The notes under the pieces: model-generated
Databases searched by the model: none
What the model was told of the DNA's origin: nothing
The model's input: only the letters and a program-made list of their open reading frames with translations
Part shown: in pieces, positions 15,247 to 24,250 of the stretch
How positions within the stretch are numbered: position 1 is the stretch's first letter
Layout: the number at the start of each line of letters is the position of its first letter
DNA from: Parafrankia sp. EUN1f
GTDB lineage: Bacteria > Actinomycetota > Actinomycetes > Frankiales > Frankiaceae
Reading direction: 5' to 3'
Assembly: GCF_000177675.1 (NCBI RefSeq)
Contig: NZ_ADGX01000095.1
Span: 1-32,634 of the forward strand
DNA: 32,634 bases
Program-made: the position numbers and the translations under genes

Positions 15247-16203
15247 ATGCCGATGATGTGCGCGGTGTCCTTCTCCAGGCGGGGTCGTCTGTACTACGCC
15301 GATCCCGGTCCGCACAGCCCGCGGGTAGGCGACCGGGTGCTGGTGCCCACCGACGACGGGCCCGAGGTCGCGACCTGCGTCTGGGCACCGCAGTGGGTCA
15401 GTGAGGACGTCGGCGGCCTCCCCGTGCTGGTCGGCCTCGCCGGCGACGAGGATCTCCGCCGCAACGACGCGGCCCGGCGGCGCCGGGCACAGGCCAGGGT
15501 CGCCGCCCGCCGGCTGGTCCGGGAGCACGGGCTGCCGATGAAGGTGATCGGCGTGGACGTCGTTCTCGAGACGAACGCGATCACCATCTTCTTCACCGCG
15601 GAGAACAGGGTCGATTTCCGTTCGCTGGTCCGTGACCTCAATCGGACCCTGGCCGCCCGGGTGCAGCTTCGCCAGCTCTCGGCCCGCGACAGCGCCAAGC
15701 TGCAGGGCGGGATCGGCTCCTGCGGCCGGGATCTGTGCTGCTCGACCTTTCTCACCGACTTCGAGCCGGTGAGCGTGCGCATGGCCAAGGATCAGAACCT
15801 CTCGCTGAACCCGATGCGGATCAGCGGCGCCTGTGGCCGGCTCATGTGCTGCCTGCGCTACGAGCATCCGCTATACGAGGAGTTCACCGCGGCGGTTCCC
15901 GCCGTCGGGGCGGCGGTGTCGATCCCCGCCGGTGACGGCCGTGTGGTCAGCCATGACGTGCCTCGCCAGCAGGTCACGGTCGCGCTCGACGACGGGAGCC
16001 GGCACAGCTGCTCCCGTGCGGACGTCTGCGGCTCGAGAAAGGCCTACGAGGCGGCCCACGGCTCACCGAACGCAGGCAGCCAGGTGGCCCCAGGCAACCG
16101 GGCAGAGCCAGACGACCAGGCAGAGCCAAACGACGAGATGGACCCGGGCGGCCAGGATCCGTCCGCTCGGCGCCGGCGGTCGCGACGACGTCCGGAACAG
16201 TAG
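15247..16203 (+). CDS. PSP1/RicT-like regulatory protein (YaaT family)
   Basis: 318 aa from ATG 15247. A GTG at 15226 is in frame, but relatives begin near the CAVSFSRRGRLYYADPG stretch, which favours 15247; ATGs at 15253 and 15256 are alternatives. The PSP1 domain includes a cysteine-rich signature: GIGSCGRDLCCSTFL (~157-171) and GACGRLMCCLRYE (~195-207). In Bacillus, RicT (YaaT) works with RicA and RicF, binds Fe-S clusters and affects RNase Y processing and development. Here no ricA or ricF is seen, so the partner set is unknown. The last ~60 residues are charged and Pro/Asp/Glu/Arg-rich, probably disordered. In many bacteria this gene lies near holB, as here. Confidence 0.9.
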   Translation: MPMMCAVSFSRRGRLYYADPGPHSPRVGDRVLVPTDDGPEVATCVWAPQWVSEDVGGLPVLVGLAGDEDLRRNDAARRRRAQARVAARRLVREHGLPMKVIGVDVVLETNAITIFFTAENRVDFRSLVRDLNRTLAARVQLRQLSARDSAKLQGGIGSCGRDLCCSTFLTDFEPVSVRMAKDQNLSLNPMRISGACGRLMCCLRYEHPLYEEFTAAVPAVGAAVSIPAGDGRVVSHDVPRQQVTVALDDGSRHSCSRADVCGSRKAYEAAHGSPNAGSQVAPGNRAEPDDQAEPNDEMDPGGQDPSARRRRSRRRPEQ

Positions 16204-16891
16204 GCGCCGCGCACGGGCGGGCGTGCGGACCGGCGAGCAACCCACCAAGGTTCGGGGGCGATAGTGGGACGGCTGGTGTGGCTGGTACGCCACGGGGAGA
16301 GCACGGCGAACGCGGGGCAGCCCGGCGCGGACCCGGACGGCATCGGTCTCACCGATCTCGGGCTGCGGCAGGCTGACTTCGTCGCGGACGCGGTTCCGCG
16401 GGATCCGTCCCTGATTGTGGTCTCAGGATTTCTGCGGTCCCAGCTGACCGCCGAGCCGACCACCCGCAGGTTCCCCACCACCCCCCAGGAGATCTGGGAG
16501 GTCCACGAGTTCACCTATCTGGGCAGCCTGCACGGCAAGCCGATGAGCGACCGTGACCGGGCACCGTACGCGAGCTCCTACTGGCTCACGGCGAACCCGT
16601 ACCACGTCGACCGACCAGAAGTGGGCAGCGAGTCGTTCGCCGGCCTCCTGGACCGGGCTGACCGGCTCCTCGCCCGGCTACGGCTGGCGCCACCCGGCCT
16701 TGTCGTGGTCTTCAGCCACGGGATGTTCATCCGGGCGGTGGACTGGTGCCTGCGAAGCCGCGCCGGCCGGGTCCAGCGGTTGGACATGGGCGGCTACCGG
16801 GAGCACCAGCAGCGCAACCCCGTCCCGAACGGCTCGGTCATCGAGCTTCACGAGGACGACAAGGAGCTACGCCAGCCGACAACCTCACACC

Positions 16892-17623
<732 letters not shown>

Positions 17624-18121
17624 GGTGCGAAACCCTACGCAACCTCACCGGAGCCACTGCGACCGGGGGTGCCTTTTCGACACCACGAGCCCCACACGCC
17701 GGAGCATCCACATTCAGTTTCGTAACGGAAAGGCGCACCGAGCATGCGATCGGTACGCATCGCGATAACTCGGCCCCTGAAAAGCGACCCAACGTCCACA
17801 TGATGTGGCGTGACGCACAGAACATCCGATCGGTGACGTCGGGGACCACAGTGGACCTCGCGCCTCCCTCGCACGCCCGGCGCTCCCGCCCGGCGCCCGC
17901 CCGGGGAGGATCGCGCACGTTCGGTCCGCCCGCCCCGCACGCCCACCCCGGCGGGACCCCGGACCGGAGCACCCATCCACCGATCATGCCGCGCATCGTG
18001 CCGTTCCAGGTGCCGCTGGATCGCCGACCACGGGCGCCGATCGCTCACCGGCCTCCGTCTGGCATACTCGTCCCGGGCAGGGCGGTGTCGGAGTTTGCAG
18101 CACCACATGCACCTGCCAGAC
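17624..18121. other. 498-bp non-coding stretch between the response regulator and tRNA-Thr
   Basis: No gene I can support. It must contain the response-regulator promoter (minus strand) and the tRNA promoter (plus strand). A short inverted repeat, GCGAT/ATCGC around 17746-17763, could be an operator but is too short to be sure. Long open frames crossing the region have no recognisable domains, and the plus-strand one runs into the tRNA. Confidence 0.55.
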
Positions 18122-18193
18122 GCCGGAGTAGCTCAGTGGCAGAGCAATCGCCTCGTAAGCGATAGGTCGCGGGTTCAATCCCCGCCTCCGGCT
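18122..18193 (+). tRNA. tRNA-Thr (anticodon CGT)
   Basis: 72 nt. Acceptor arms GCCGGAG (18122-18128) and CTCCGGC (18186-18192) with discriminator T18193. D stem GCTC/GAGC; anticodon stem ATCGC/GCGAT around loop CTCGTAA, anticodon CGT, reading ACG. Short variable region AGGTC; T stem GCGGG/CCCGC around TTCAATC. CCA is not encoded. All stems pair. Confidence 0.95.
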
Positions 18194-18216
18194 CAAACGC
18201 AGTCCCAGCAGGGAAA

Positions 18217-18248
18217 CCCCCGCCACAAGCGAAAAGGGCGGCCGGGGG
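18217..18248. terminator. Hairpin between tRNA-Thr and ppa, possibly bidirectional
   Basis: CCCCCGCC (18217-18224) pairs with GGCCGGGGG (18240-18248) with one bulged base. It lies 24 bp after the tRNA and about 80 bp beyond the convergent ppa stop. On the minus strand the stem is followed by TTTCCC. Confidence 0.5.
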
Positions 18249-18330
18249 AATCCTTCCCCACCAGCCGCCCGCGGCAACGCGCCAGCTCGGTCAGCGCATC
18301 GCCGTCTCCATCGCGTCAGCCGCCCCGGCG

Positions 18331-18870
18331 TCAGGCCGTGTGGGCGTGCGCCGTCGTGTCGTCGGCGCCGTGCCCGGCCTCCTCGGAATCCTTGAGCCGG
18401 GTGATCGAGTCGAGGATCTCCTTCTCGGCGTCCCGCCGGTCGACCCAGGAGGCGCCTTCGACGGACTTGCCGGGCTCCAGGTCCTTGTAGACCTCGAAGA
18501 AGTGCTGGATCTCCAGCCGGTCGAACTCCGGAAGGTGACGGATGTCACGCAGGTGCTCCTGGCGGACGTCCGCCACCGGAACACACAGCACCTTGTCGTC
18601 CGGGCCCTTCTCGTCCGTCATGCGGAACATGCCGATCGTCCGGCACCGCACCAGGCAGCCCGGGAAGGTCGGCTCCTCCAGGAGGACCAGCGCGTCGAGC
18701 GGATCGCCGTCCCGACCGAGGGTGCCCTCGATGAAGCCGTAGTCGGACGGGTAGTGAGTGGACGTGAACAACATCCGGTCGAGCCGGATGCGCCCGGTGT
18801 GGTGATCCATCTCGTACTTGTTGCGCTGCCCCTTGGGGATCTCGATGGTCACATCGAACTCAAGGTCCAC
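18331..18870 (-). CDS. ppa: Soluble inorganic pyrophosphatase (family I)
   Basis: 179 aa from GTG 18870, with AGGGAA 4 nt upstream on the coding strand. The open frame continues upstream, but family members begin at [11 protein letters not shown], which fits this start. Motifs: [12 protein letters not shown] (~8-19), [11 protein letters not shown] (~40-50) and the signature DGDPLDALV (~54-62) with the metal-binding aspartates. It hydrolyses cytoplasmic pyrophosphate to phosphate with Mg2+. The C-terminal ~20 residues are His/Ala/Thr/Asp-rich and not conserved in the family. Divergent from the D,D-carboxypeptidase gene. The genome thus has both this and the membrane pump encoded at 4059. Confidence 0.95.
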   Translation of the reverse strand: MDLEFDVTIEIPKGQRNKYEMDHHTGRIRLDRMLFTSTHYPSDYGFIEGTLGRDGDPLDALVLLEEPTFPGCLVRCRTIGMFRMTDEKGPDDKVLCVPVADVRQEHLRDIRHLPEFDRLEIQHFFEVYKDLEPGKSVEGASWVDRRDAEKEILDSITRLKDSEEAGHGADDTTAHAHTA

Positions 18871-19460
18871 GCCGTTCCCTGTCTCCTTCGGTCCGTCCGG
18901 CGCCGAAGGCCGGAACTGGTTTGGTGACGCCTTCACGTCGGTGGTGCCCCCGCCGAACCACGCCCACGCGATCCGGCCGACGGCCGGATCCGGGCGCGGT
19001 GTGCCCGCATGCCTGCGCCCGGGGGCGCCTGGAGGCGGTGCGGACCCACTGTGCCCTGCGTGCGGTGACGGAACTCGACGGGGTCCCGGTCCGACATCCG
19101 ACTCGCCGTGCACGTGCGTCGCGACCGGAAACCCACGCGGGTCGTGTACATCGTGCCCGTTCCACCTCGGTGCGGGCGCCAAGGTGTGGTCTTCTCCGTA
19201 TCCGACCCGCGCCGCTCGCGGATACGCCTCCTCGGTGCGGGCGCCTCGCCGGCTCACGTGTCAGAGATGTTCCCGCTCGCCTGAAAGCCACTCAGCCGCG
19301 GCCGGTGGCCTGGGCACCCCCGATGTTCCAGAGCCCGGACGTTCGAGGACCCAAACGAGGGCGTCCACCACAATCGACATCAAGATCTCAAAAATACCAG
19401 GCCGACACGTGGACGGCACGACGCTGTCCAGCCACAGCCAGCCTGCGTAGTCTTCCGCAG
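18871..19460. other. 590-bp divergent intergenic region between ppa and the D,D-carboxypeptidase gene
   Basis: No recognisable gene. Open frames on both strands are upstream extensions of ppa or the carboxypeptidase without family similarity. It must hold both promoters; the carboxypeptidase side has a TAGTCT hexamer seven bases before its GTG. A short A/T-rich run near 19388-19398 stands out in the GC-rich context. Confidence 0.55.
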
Positions 19461-19463
19461 GTG
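19447..19463 (+). promoter_or_regulatory. Candidate leaderless promoter of the D,D-carboxypeptidase gene
   Basis: TAGTCT (19448-19453) fits the actinobacterial -10 pattern TAnnnT, and the GTG start at 19461 follows after exactly seven bases with no Shine-Dalgarno. This is the geometry of a leaderless transcript starting at the start codon. No good -35 box was seen. Confidence 0.45.
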
Positions 19464-20948
19464 ACAACAGTGCCGCTGGCCGCGCGCACCGGTGGCCTCA
19501 CGGCCCTGGCCGGCGCGCTGCTGGCCGGATCTCTGTCGCCCACGCCCGGGCCCACGGCAACCCCGGGCAGCCCGGCATCACCCGGCTCAGGCACCCGGGT
19601 CGAGGCCTCCGCCCTGCCCGGGCTCGACCCCGACGCGCCGCAGGCCGACCCGGCAGCGGTCACCGCGCGGCTGACCGGGCCACTCGCCGACCCCGTGCTC
19701 GGCAACCCGGCGGCCCTGGTCGTCGACGCGCTGACCGGTCAGGTGCTGTTCGCCCAGCGCTCCACCGAGCCCACCGCCCCCGCCTCGACGATCAAGATCG
19801 CCACCGCGACCGCGGCGCTCACCACCCTCACCCCCGACAAACGCCTGGTCACCCGAGCGGTCTACCTGCCGCCGGCTGGTGGCTCCGCCGCCTCGCAGGG
19901 GGGAACGCTGTGGCTGGTCGGCGGTGGTGATCCCACCCTGACCGCGAACACGGAGCCCGTCGACTACCCGCCCGCGGCCCGTCTGAGCGATCTGGCCAAA
20001 CAGGTCCACGACGCCGGGATCACCTCCGTCGCCGCGGTGATCGGCGACGGGACCGTCTACGAGGGGCCCGCCCAGGCCGCCGGCTGGCGCGACGGGTACG
20101 TCACCGATGGCAACGTCACACCGGTGTCGGCGCTGGAGGTGGATGCCGGGCGCCGGGCACCCGATGCGGCCGGGGCACGCACAACCACCCCGGACGCGGC
20201 CGCGGCCGGGGCCTTCGCCTCGGCACTGCGCACGGCGGGTGTCTCGGTCGGCACCGTGGCGACCGGCCGCGCGGATGCCGGCGCACAGGAGGTCGCCTCC
20301 GTCCAGAGCCCGACGATCCCGGTGCTGGTCGAGCGCATGCTCACCGACTCCGACAACGACCTGGCGGAGAGTCTGGGCCGTCAGGTCGCGATCGCCCGCG
20401 GGCTGCCGGCGACGTTCGCCGGCGCCTCCGCCGGCGTGCTCGCAGCGCTGCGCGACGCGGGGATCCCCACCGACGGAGCCTCGCTGCAGGACACCAGCGG
20501 GCTTTCCATCGAGGACCGAATCGCACCGGCGACCCTGGTCGCGGCCCTGCGGACGGCGGTCATGCCCGGGCGTCCGGCGTTGCGGACCGTGCTGTCCGGG
20601 CTGCCGGTGGCGGGCTTCACCGGCACTCTCGGCGACCGCTACAGCGCCGGGGACACCTCCGCGGCAGCGGGTGTCGTCCGCGCGAAGACGGGAAGCCTGC
20701 GCATCGTGACAAGTCTTGCCGGCATGGTCACCGACGCCGACGGTCGGCTGCTGCTGTTCGGACTGTTCGCGCCGGTCGAGGAGCAGGGCCTCACCAAGAT
20801 GGCGCTGGATCGGGTGGCCACCGCTCTCGCCTCGTGCGGGTGCTCGGCGACGACATCCACCAACGTGCCGAGTACCGGCGCCGCGGGTGCCGCGGGAGCC
20901 TCGGGCGCTCAGACACCGGCCCGGCCGTCTGCCTCGGCCGGGCGCTGA
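19461..20948 (+). CDS. dacB: D-alanyl-D-alanine carboxypeptidase/endopeptidase (PBP4 type)
   Basis: 495 aa from GTG 19461. A short hydrophobic N-terminus (LTALAGALLAG, ~13-23), then a Pro/Thr/Ser-rich stretch suggest export to the cell surface. The three penicillin-binding active-site motifs are present: STIK (S109, K112), SDN (297-299) and KTG (409-411). About 185 residues lie between the first two motifs, the spacing given by the inserted domain typical of PBP4/DacB (S13 family). It trims or cleaves peptidoglycan peptides. The Ala/Ser/Gly-rich C-terminal ~35 residues look disordered. It probably heads the run continuing with the DUF2342 gene, although a separate promoter is possible there. 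Confidence 0.9.
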   Translation: MTTVPLAARTGGLTALAGALLAGSLSPTPGPTATPGSPASPGSGTRVEASALPGLDPDAPQADPAAVTARLTGPLADPVLGNPAALVVDALTGQVLFAQRSTEPTAPASTIKIATATAALTTLTPDKRLVTRAVYLPPAGGSAASQGGTLWLVGGGDPTLTANTEPVDYPPAARLSDLAKQVHDAGITSVAAVIGDGTVYEGPAQAAGWRDGYVTDGNVTPVSALEVDAGRRAPDAAGARTTTPDAAAAGAFASALRTAGVSVGTVATGRADAGAQEVASVQSPTIPVLVERMLTDSDNDLAESLGRQVAIARGLPATFAGASAGVLAALRDAGIPTDGASLQDTSGLSIEDRIAPATLVAALRTAVMPGRPALRTVLSGLPVAGFTGTLGDRYSAGDTSAAAGVVRAKTGSLRIVTSLAGMVTDADGRLLLFGLFAPVEEQGLTKMALDRVATALASCGCSATTSTNVPSTGAAGAAGASGAQTPARPSASAGR

Positions 20949-21021
20949 TCCGGGTCCGGCGCAACCGCTACGTTCCGCAAGCGGGTCGTCCGATCGGGCA
21001 AGCCAACCCGCGGGAGGCCCG

Positions 21022-21038
21022 GTACGCTCATATTCGTG
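21022..21038 (+). promoter_or_regulatory. Candidate leaderless promoter of the DUF2342 gene
   Basis: TACGCT lies exactly seven bases before the GTG start at 21036, with no Shine-Dalgarno between. The same TAnnnT-N7-GTG geometry is seen at the carboxypeptidase gene just upstream. Confidence 0.45.
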
Positions 21039-22178
21039 GACGCTGAGCTGGTCGACTGGGGCCTCGCTGTGGCAACTGCGAAGAAACTCGTCCGTCCTGG
21101 CCCGCAGCGCACCCGAGCGCAGGCGGATGAAATCGTCTCCGAGCTTCGCAGGCTCGCCGTGGTTGCCGAGGGCCACGTACAGGACTACACGCAGCTGGTT
21201 CCCGCCGGTCCCGCGACACCGATCGCAGTCGTCGACCGACCCGAATGGGTGCGTTCCAACGTCGCGGGCCTGCGGGTCGCCACCGCGCCGCTGATGGAGA
21301 AGCTGTCCGACCAGAACCGCAGCCGCCTCTCCGCGAACGTGGGGCGCCGCGTCACCGGGATCCAGATCGGCTCCGCCCTGGCCTACCTCGCCGGCAAGGT
21401 TCTCGGCCAGTTCGAGATCTTCCTGCCGCCGGAGGAGTACGAGGAGGGCGGCCCAGGCGCGGGTCTGCCGTCGCTCGCCAAGGCCGCGGCCGCGGCCGCG
21501 CTCCCGGTGGGTCGGCTGAGCCTGGTGGCGCCCAACATCGCCCACGCCGAGGAGACGCTCAACGTCGTCCCGCGTGACTTCCGGCTCTGGGTGTGCCTGC
21601 ACGAGCAGACCCACCGCAGCCAGTTCACCGCGGTTCCCTGGCTTCGCGAGCACCTCGAGTCCGAGATCACGTCGTTCATCGCCGCCACCGATCTCGACCC
21701 GGACGTCCTTGCCGACCGGGTGCGCGCGGCCGTGACGGCGCTGCGCAGCGCTGTCCGCGATCACGGCCCGGACGCGCCGAGCGTGGTGGAGGCGTTGCAG
21801 ACACCGGCGCAGCGCGCCGTCCTGGACCGGCTCCAGGCGCTGATGACCCTGCTGGAGGGCCACGCCGACCAGGTCATGGACGCGGTCGGCCCGCTGGTCG
21901 TGCCGACGGTGGCCGACATCCGGGCCAAGTTCGACAACCGCCGCTCCGGCGGCTCACCCATCGACCGGTTCCTGCGGCGTCTGCTCGGGCTCGACCTGAA
22001 GATGCAGCAGTACCGCCAGGGTGGCGCCTTCGTCCGGGCCGTGGTGGCCGACGCCGGTGTCGAGGGCTTCAACCACGTCTGGCAGTCGCCACAGACACTG
22101 CCGACCAGGTCGGAGCTGGCCGACCCCGGGGCGTGGATGCTGCGGGTGCTCGGCACCCGGCCGTCGATGTCGGCCTGA
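21036..22178 (+). CDS. Zinc-dependent metalloprotease-like protein, DUF2342 family
   Basis: 380 aa from GTG 21036. A mostly helical protein with HEQTH at 189-193 (H189, E190, H193), a zincin-type HExxH motif, inside LHEQTHRSQF. The family is actinobacterial and is often labelled a putative hydrolase or F420-biosynthesis-associated protein; I know of no firm function. A conserved-looking C-terminal part contains QYRQGGAF and GFNHVWQSP. No signal peptide or membrane segment is obvious, so it is probably cytoplasmic. It lies 87 bp after the carboxypeptidase and 39 bp before tilS-hpt, a neighbourhood common in Actinobacteria, which may mean co-expression rather than shared function. Confidence 0.85.
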   Translation: MDAELVDWGLAVATAKKLVRPGPQRTRAQADEIVSELRRLAVVAEGHVQDYTQLVPAGPATPIAVVDRPEWVRSNVAGLRVATAPLMEKLSDQNRSRLSANVGRRVTGIQIGSALAYLAGKVLGQFEIFLPPEEYEEGGPGAGLPSLAKAAAAAALPVGRLSLVAPNIAHAEETLNVVPRDFRLWVCLHEQTHRSQFTAVPWLREHLESEITSFIAATDLDPDVLADRVRAAVTALRSAVRDHGPDAPSVVEALQTPAQRAVLDRLQALMTLLEGHADQVMDAVGPLVVPTVADIRAKFDNRRSGGSPIDRFLRRLLGLDLKMQQYRQGGAFVRAVVADAGVEGFNHVWQSPQTLPTRSELADPGAWMLRVLGTRPSMSA

Positions 22179-22217
22179 CGGCCTGAGGGCTCAGATCAAC
22201 GTGTCGGCCAGGTCTTC

Positions 22218-24035
22218 GTGACGGCGGCTCGGCCGGCGACGCCCCAGACCCCGCGGGGCATGCCCGCACCGGCCGTCGCGGCGGTGCGCCTCGGTGTCCG
22301 CGACGCGGTGGCCGACCTTCCACCGGGCGCCCTGGTGCTGGTCGCCTGCTCGGGCGGCGCCGACTCGCTGGCACTCGCGGCCGCGGTGGCCTTCGTCGCT
22401 CCCCGGCGTGCGCTGCGGGCCGGTCTGCTGACGGTGGATCACGCCTGGGATGACAACTCACGCGCGCGGGCCGAGGACGTCGCGGCTCAGGGCCGGGCGC
22501 TGGGGCTGTCCCTGGTGGAGATCCTCGCGGCCCCGTCCCCCCGCTCTGAGGGCGCCGCCCGGGACGAGCGTAGGAAAGCCCTGCTCGCGGCGGCTCGACG
22601 CCTCGACGCGCAGGCCGTACTACTCGGCCACACCCTCGACGATCAGGCCGAGACCGTGCTGCTACGCCTGGCCCGGGGCTCCGGCGCCCGCTCGTTGAGC
22701 GGCATGCCGGCCCTTGACGGGCTGATCCGCCGCCCGTTGCTCGGGCTACGCCGGGACCAGACCCGCCAGGCCTGCCAGTTCCTGGGCCTGCCGTACTGGG
22801 AGGACCCGACGAACGCCGATCCCGCGTTCGCCCGGGCCCGGACGAGGTCGCGGGTGCTGCCGGTGCTGGAAGCCGAGCTCGGGCCGGGAATCGCGCAGGC
22901 CCTCGCCCGCACCGCCGACCTGCTGCGCGCGGACGCCGAGGCGCTGGACGAGCTGGCCGACGCGACCTACTTCGATCTCACCACCGCTTCTGGTCCGGCT
23001 CCTTCTGGTCCGGCTCCGGACCAGAAGCAGGACCAGAAGCTGGAGCAGAAGCAGAAGCAGAAGCAGGAGCAGGACGCGGCCGGATCCGCGCGGGCGCCGG
23101 CCGCGCGGGTAGAGCTCGATGTCGAAGCGCTAGCGGGCCTGTCCCAGGCCGTGCGCAGCCGCGTGCTGCGGCGCGCGGCGCTGACGGCGGGTTCCTCGGC
23201 CTCGGCGCTGCGGGCCGGGCATGTCTGGGCGATCGAGGAGCTGGTGACCCGCTGGCGCGGGCAGAGGCCCGTGCCACTCCCGTCGGGCGTGCTGGCACGC
23301 CGAACGGGTGGCAGGATCGCCATTGTCGGTCCAGATACCCCGATCGTCGCCGAAGCTGCAGAGTCCGGCGGGCGAGGGCCGGCCCACCCACCGCACAACC
23401 AGGAGGACAGGCCGGTGAGCCAGGCCGCGACGGCGAAGCCCGACAACGACCGCACTTCGCATCCGACGGATGAGTCCGCTCGAGCCCGGATTCATCCGGA
23501 TATCGACGACGTCCTCGTCAGCCAGGAGGAGATTGCGGCCAAGATCGCAGAGTTGGCCGCGCGCGTCGACGCGGACTACGCCGGCCGCGAAATCCTGCTG
23601 GTCGGGGTGCTCAAGGGTGCGGTCATGGTCATGGCGGACCTGTCCCGGGCGCTGTCCGTCCCGATCACCATGGACTTCATGGCCGTCTCGTCCTACGGGT
23701 CGACGACGTCGTCGTCCGGGGTCGTCCGCATCCTCAAGGACCTCGACCGGTCGATCGAGGGCCGTGACGTCCTCGTCGTCGAGGACATCATCGACTCCGG
23801 CCTGACGCTGTCCTGGCTGCTGAAGAACCTGCGGTCACGCGGGCCGGCGTCGCTTGAGGTGCTGGCGCTGTTCCGCAAGCCCGAGGCCATCACGGTGGAC
23901 GTCGACCTGCGGTATGTGGGCTTCGACATCCCGAGCGCGTTCGTCGTCGGTTACGGCCTCGACTACGCCGAGCACTACCGGACTCTGCCGTTCGTGGGAA
24001 CGCTGACACCCGAGGCGATCGCCCGCCGCGCCTGA
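22218..24035 (+). CDS. tilS: tRNA(Ile)-lysidine synthase fused in frame to hypoxanthine phosphoribosyltransferase
   Basis: 605 aa open frame from GTG 22218. Residues ~20-390 are TilS: PP-loop SGGADS (45-50), the DHAWDD region (~74-79), [21 protein letters not shown] (split here as [10 protein letters not shown] and TVLLRL; ~135-150), then a C-terminal part reaching GGRIAIVGP. TilS makes lysidine at position 34 of tRNA-Ile2 so that it reads AUA. Residues ~400-605 are a complete Hpt. No stop codon separates them. A Lys/Gln-rich, repeat-built insertion (~268-290) lies within the TilS C-terminal part. Bifunctional TilS/HprT proteins are known, for example in Listeria, so the fusion is credible, but an internal start for hpt also exists. 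Confidence 0.85.
   Translation: MTAARPATPQTPRGMPAPAVAAVRLGVRDAVADLPPGALVLVACSGGADSLALAAAVAFVAPRRALRAGLLTVDHAWDDNSRARAEDVAAQGRALGLSLVEILAAPSPRSEGAARDERRKALLAAARRLDAQAVLLGHTLDDQAETVLLRLARGSGARSLSGMPALDGLIRRPLLGLRRDQTRQACQFLGLPYWEDPTNADPAFARARTRSRVLPVLEAELGPGIAQALARTADLLRADAEALDELADATYFDLTTASGPAPSGPAPDQKQDQKLEQKQKQKQEQDAAGSARAPAARVELDVEALAGLSQAVRSRVLRRAALTAGSSASALRAGHVWAIEELVTRWRGQRPVPLPSGVLARRTGGRIAIVGPDTPIVAEAAESGGRGPAHPPHNQEDRPVSQAATAKPDNDRTSHPTDESARARIHPDIDDVLVSQEEIAAKIAELAARVDADYAGREILLVGVLKGAVMVMADLSRALSVPITMDFMAVSSYGSTTSSSGVVRILKDLDRSIEGRDVLVVEDIIDSGLTLSWLLKNLRSRGPASLEVLALFRKPEAITVDVDLRYVGFDIPSAFVVGYGLDYAEHYRTLPFVGTLTPEAIARRA
23002..23027 (+). repeat. Perfect 12-bp inverted repeat and Lys/Gln codon repeat within tilS
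   Basis: CTTCTGGTCCGG (23002-23013) and CCGGACCAGAAG (23016-23027) are separated by only two bases. A direct copy of the left arm lies at 22987-22998. Immediately after, GACCAGAAG/GAGCAGAAG/CAGAAG codon repeats run to ~23073. The whole remains in frame. Confidence 0.85.
23415..24035 (+). CDS. hpt: Hypoxanthine(-guanine) phosphoribosyltransferase, C-terminal part of the fusion and possible separate product
   Basis: From GTG 23415, 206 aa, in frame with tilS. AGGAGGAC at 23401-23408 gives a better ribosome-binding site than that of tilS itself, spaced six bases from the GTG, so Hpt may be made on its own as well as within the fusion. Motifs: [11 protein letters not shown] (PPi loop), the PRPP-binding signature [11 protein letters not shown] (near 518-530 of the fused frame) and the base-binding YVGFDIP region. 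It converts hypoxanthine or guanine plus PRPP to IMP or GMP. The order tilS-hpt-ftsH-folE is the usual actinobacterial one. Which product is made in the cell cannot be told from sequence. Confidence 0.75.
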   Translation: MSQAATAKPDNDRTSHPTDESARARIHPDIDDVLVSQEEIAAKIAELAARVDADYAGREILLVGVLKGAVMVMADLSRALSVPITMDFMAVSSYGSTTSSSGVVRILKDLDRSIEGRDVLVVEDIIDSGLTLSWLLKNLRSRGPASLEVLALFRKPEAITVDVDLRYVGFDIPSAFVVGYGLDYAEHYRTLPFVGTLTPEAIARRA

Positions 24036-24226
24036 GGCTCACCGCGCAGGCTCACGGCTCGTCCGGCGCGAGGGCGCGCCCAGTTCCGACCCCGGTGCGT
24101 GGAACAGGGCGGGCCCGCGGTCCGTTGCTCGGATGTACGCGCGGTGAGATGCGCGTGCCGGCGGTACCCTCGGCACAAGGGAATCCCGATCGAGGGCAGC
24201 ACACAGGGCAGGAGGGTGGAACGCTT

Positions 24227-24250
24227 GTGTCCGGCGTTCCAAACAGATGA
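24227..24250 (+). CDS. Seven-codon leader ORF before ftsH
   Basis: GTG 24227 with TGA at 24248-24250 encodes (M)SGVPNR. The only good Shine-Dalgarno in the region, AGGAGGG (24210-24216), has normal spacing to this GTG but lies 30 bases from the ftsH ATG. The TGA overlaps the ftsH start as ATGA (24247-24250). Inferred: ribosomes loading here reach ftsH by coupling. Alternatively the GTG is the true ftsH start and a frameshift or base-call error hides it. Confidence 0.45.
   Translation: MSGVPNR

Noticed and set aside
19587-21863. 758-codon open frame on the minus strand
   Set aside because: Antisense to the carboxypeptidase and DUF2342 genes; only low-complexity residues and no motif.
22985-23075. 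Possible CRISPR-like or tRNA-like hairpin array
   Set aside because: The repeats are 6-12 bases without unique spacers and stay in the tilS reading frame; they are coding micro-repeats.
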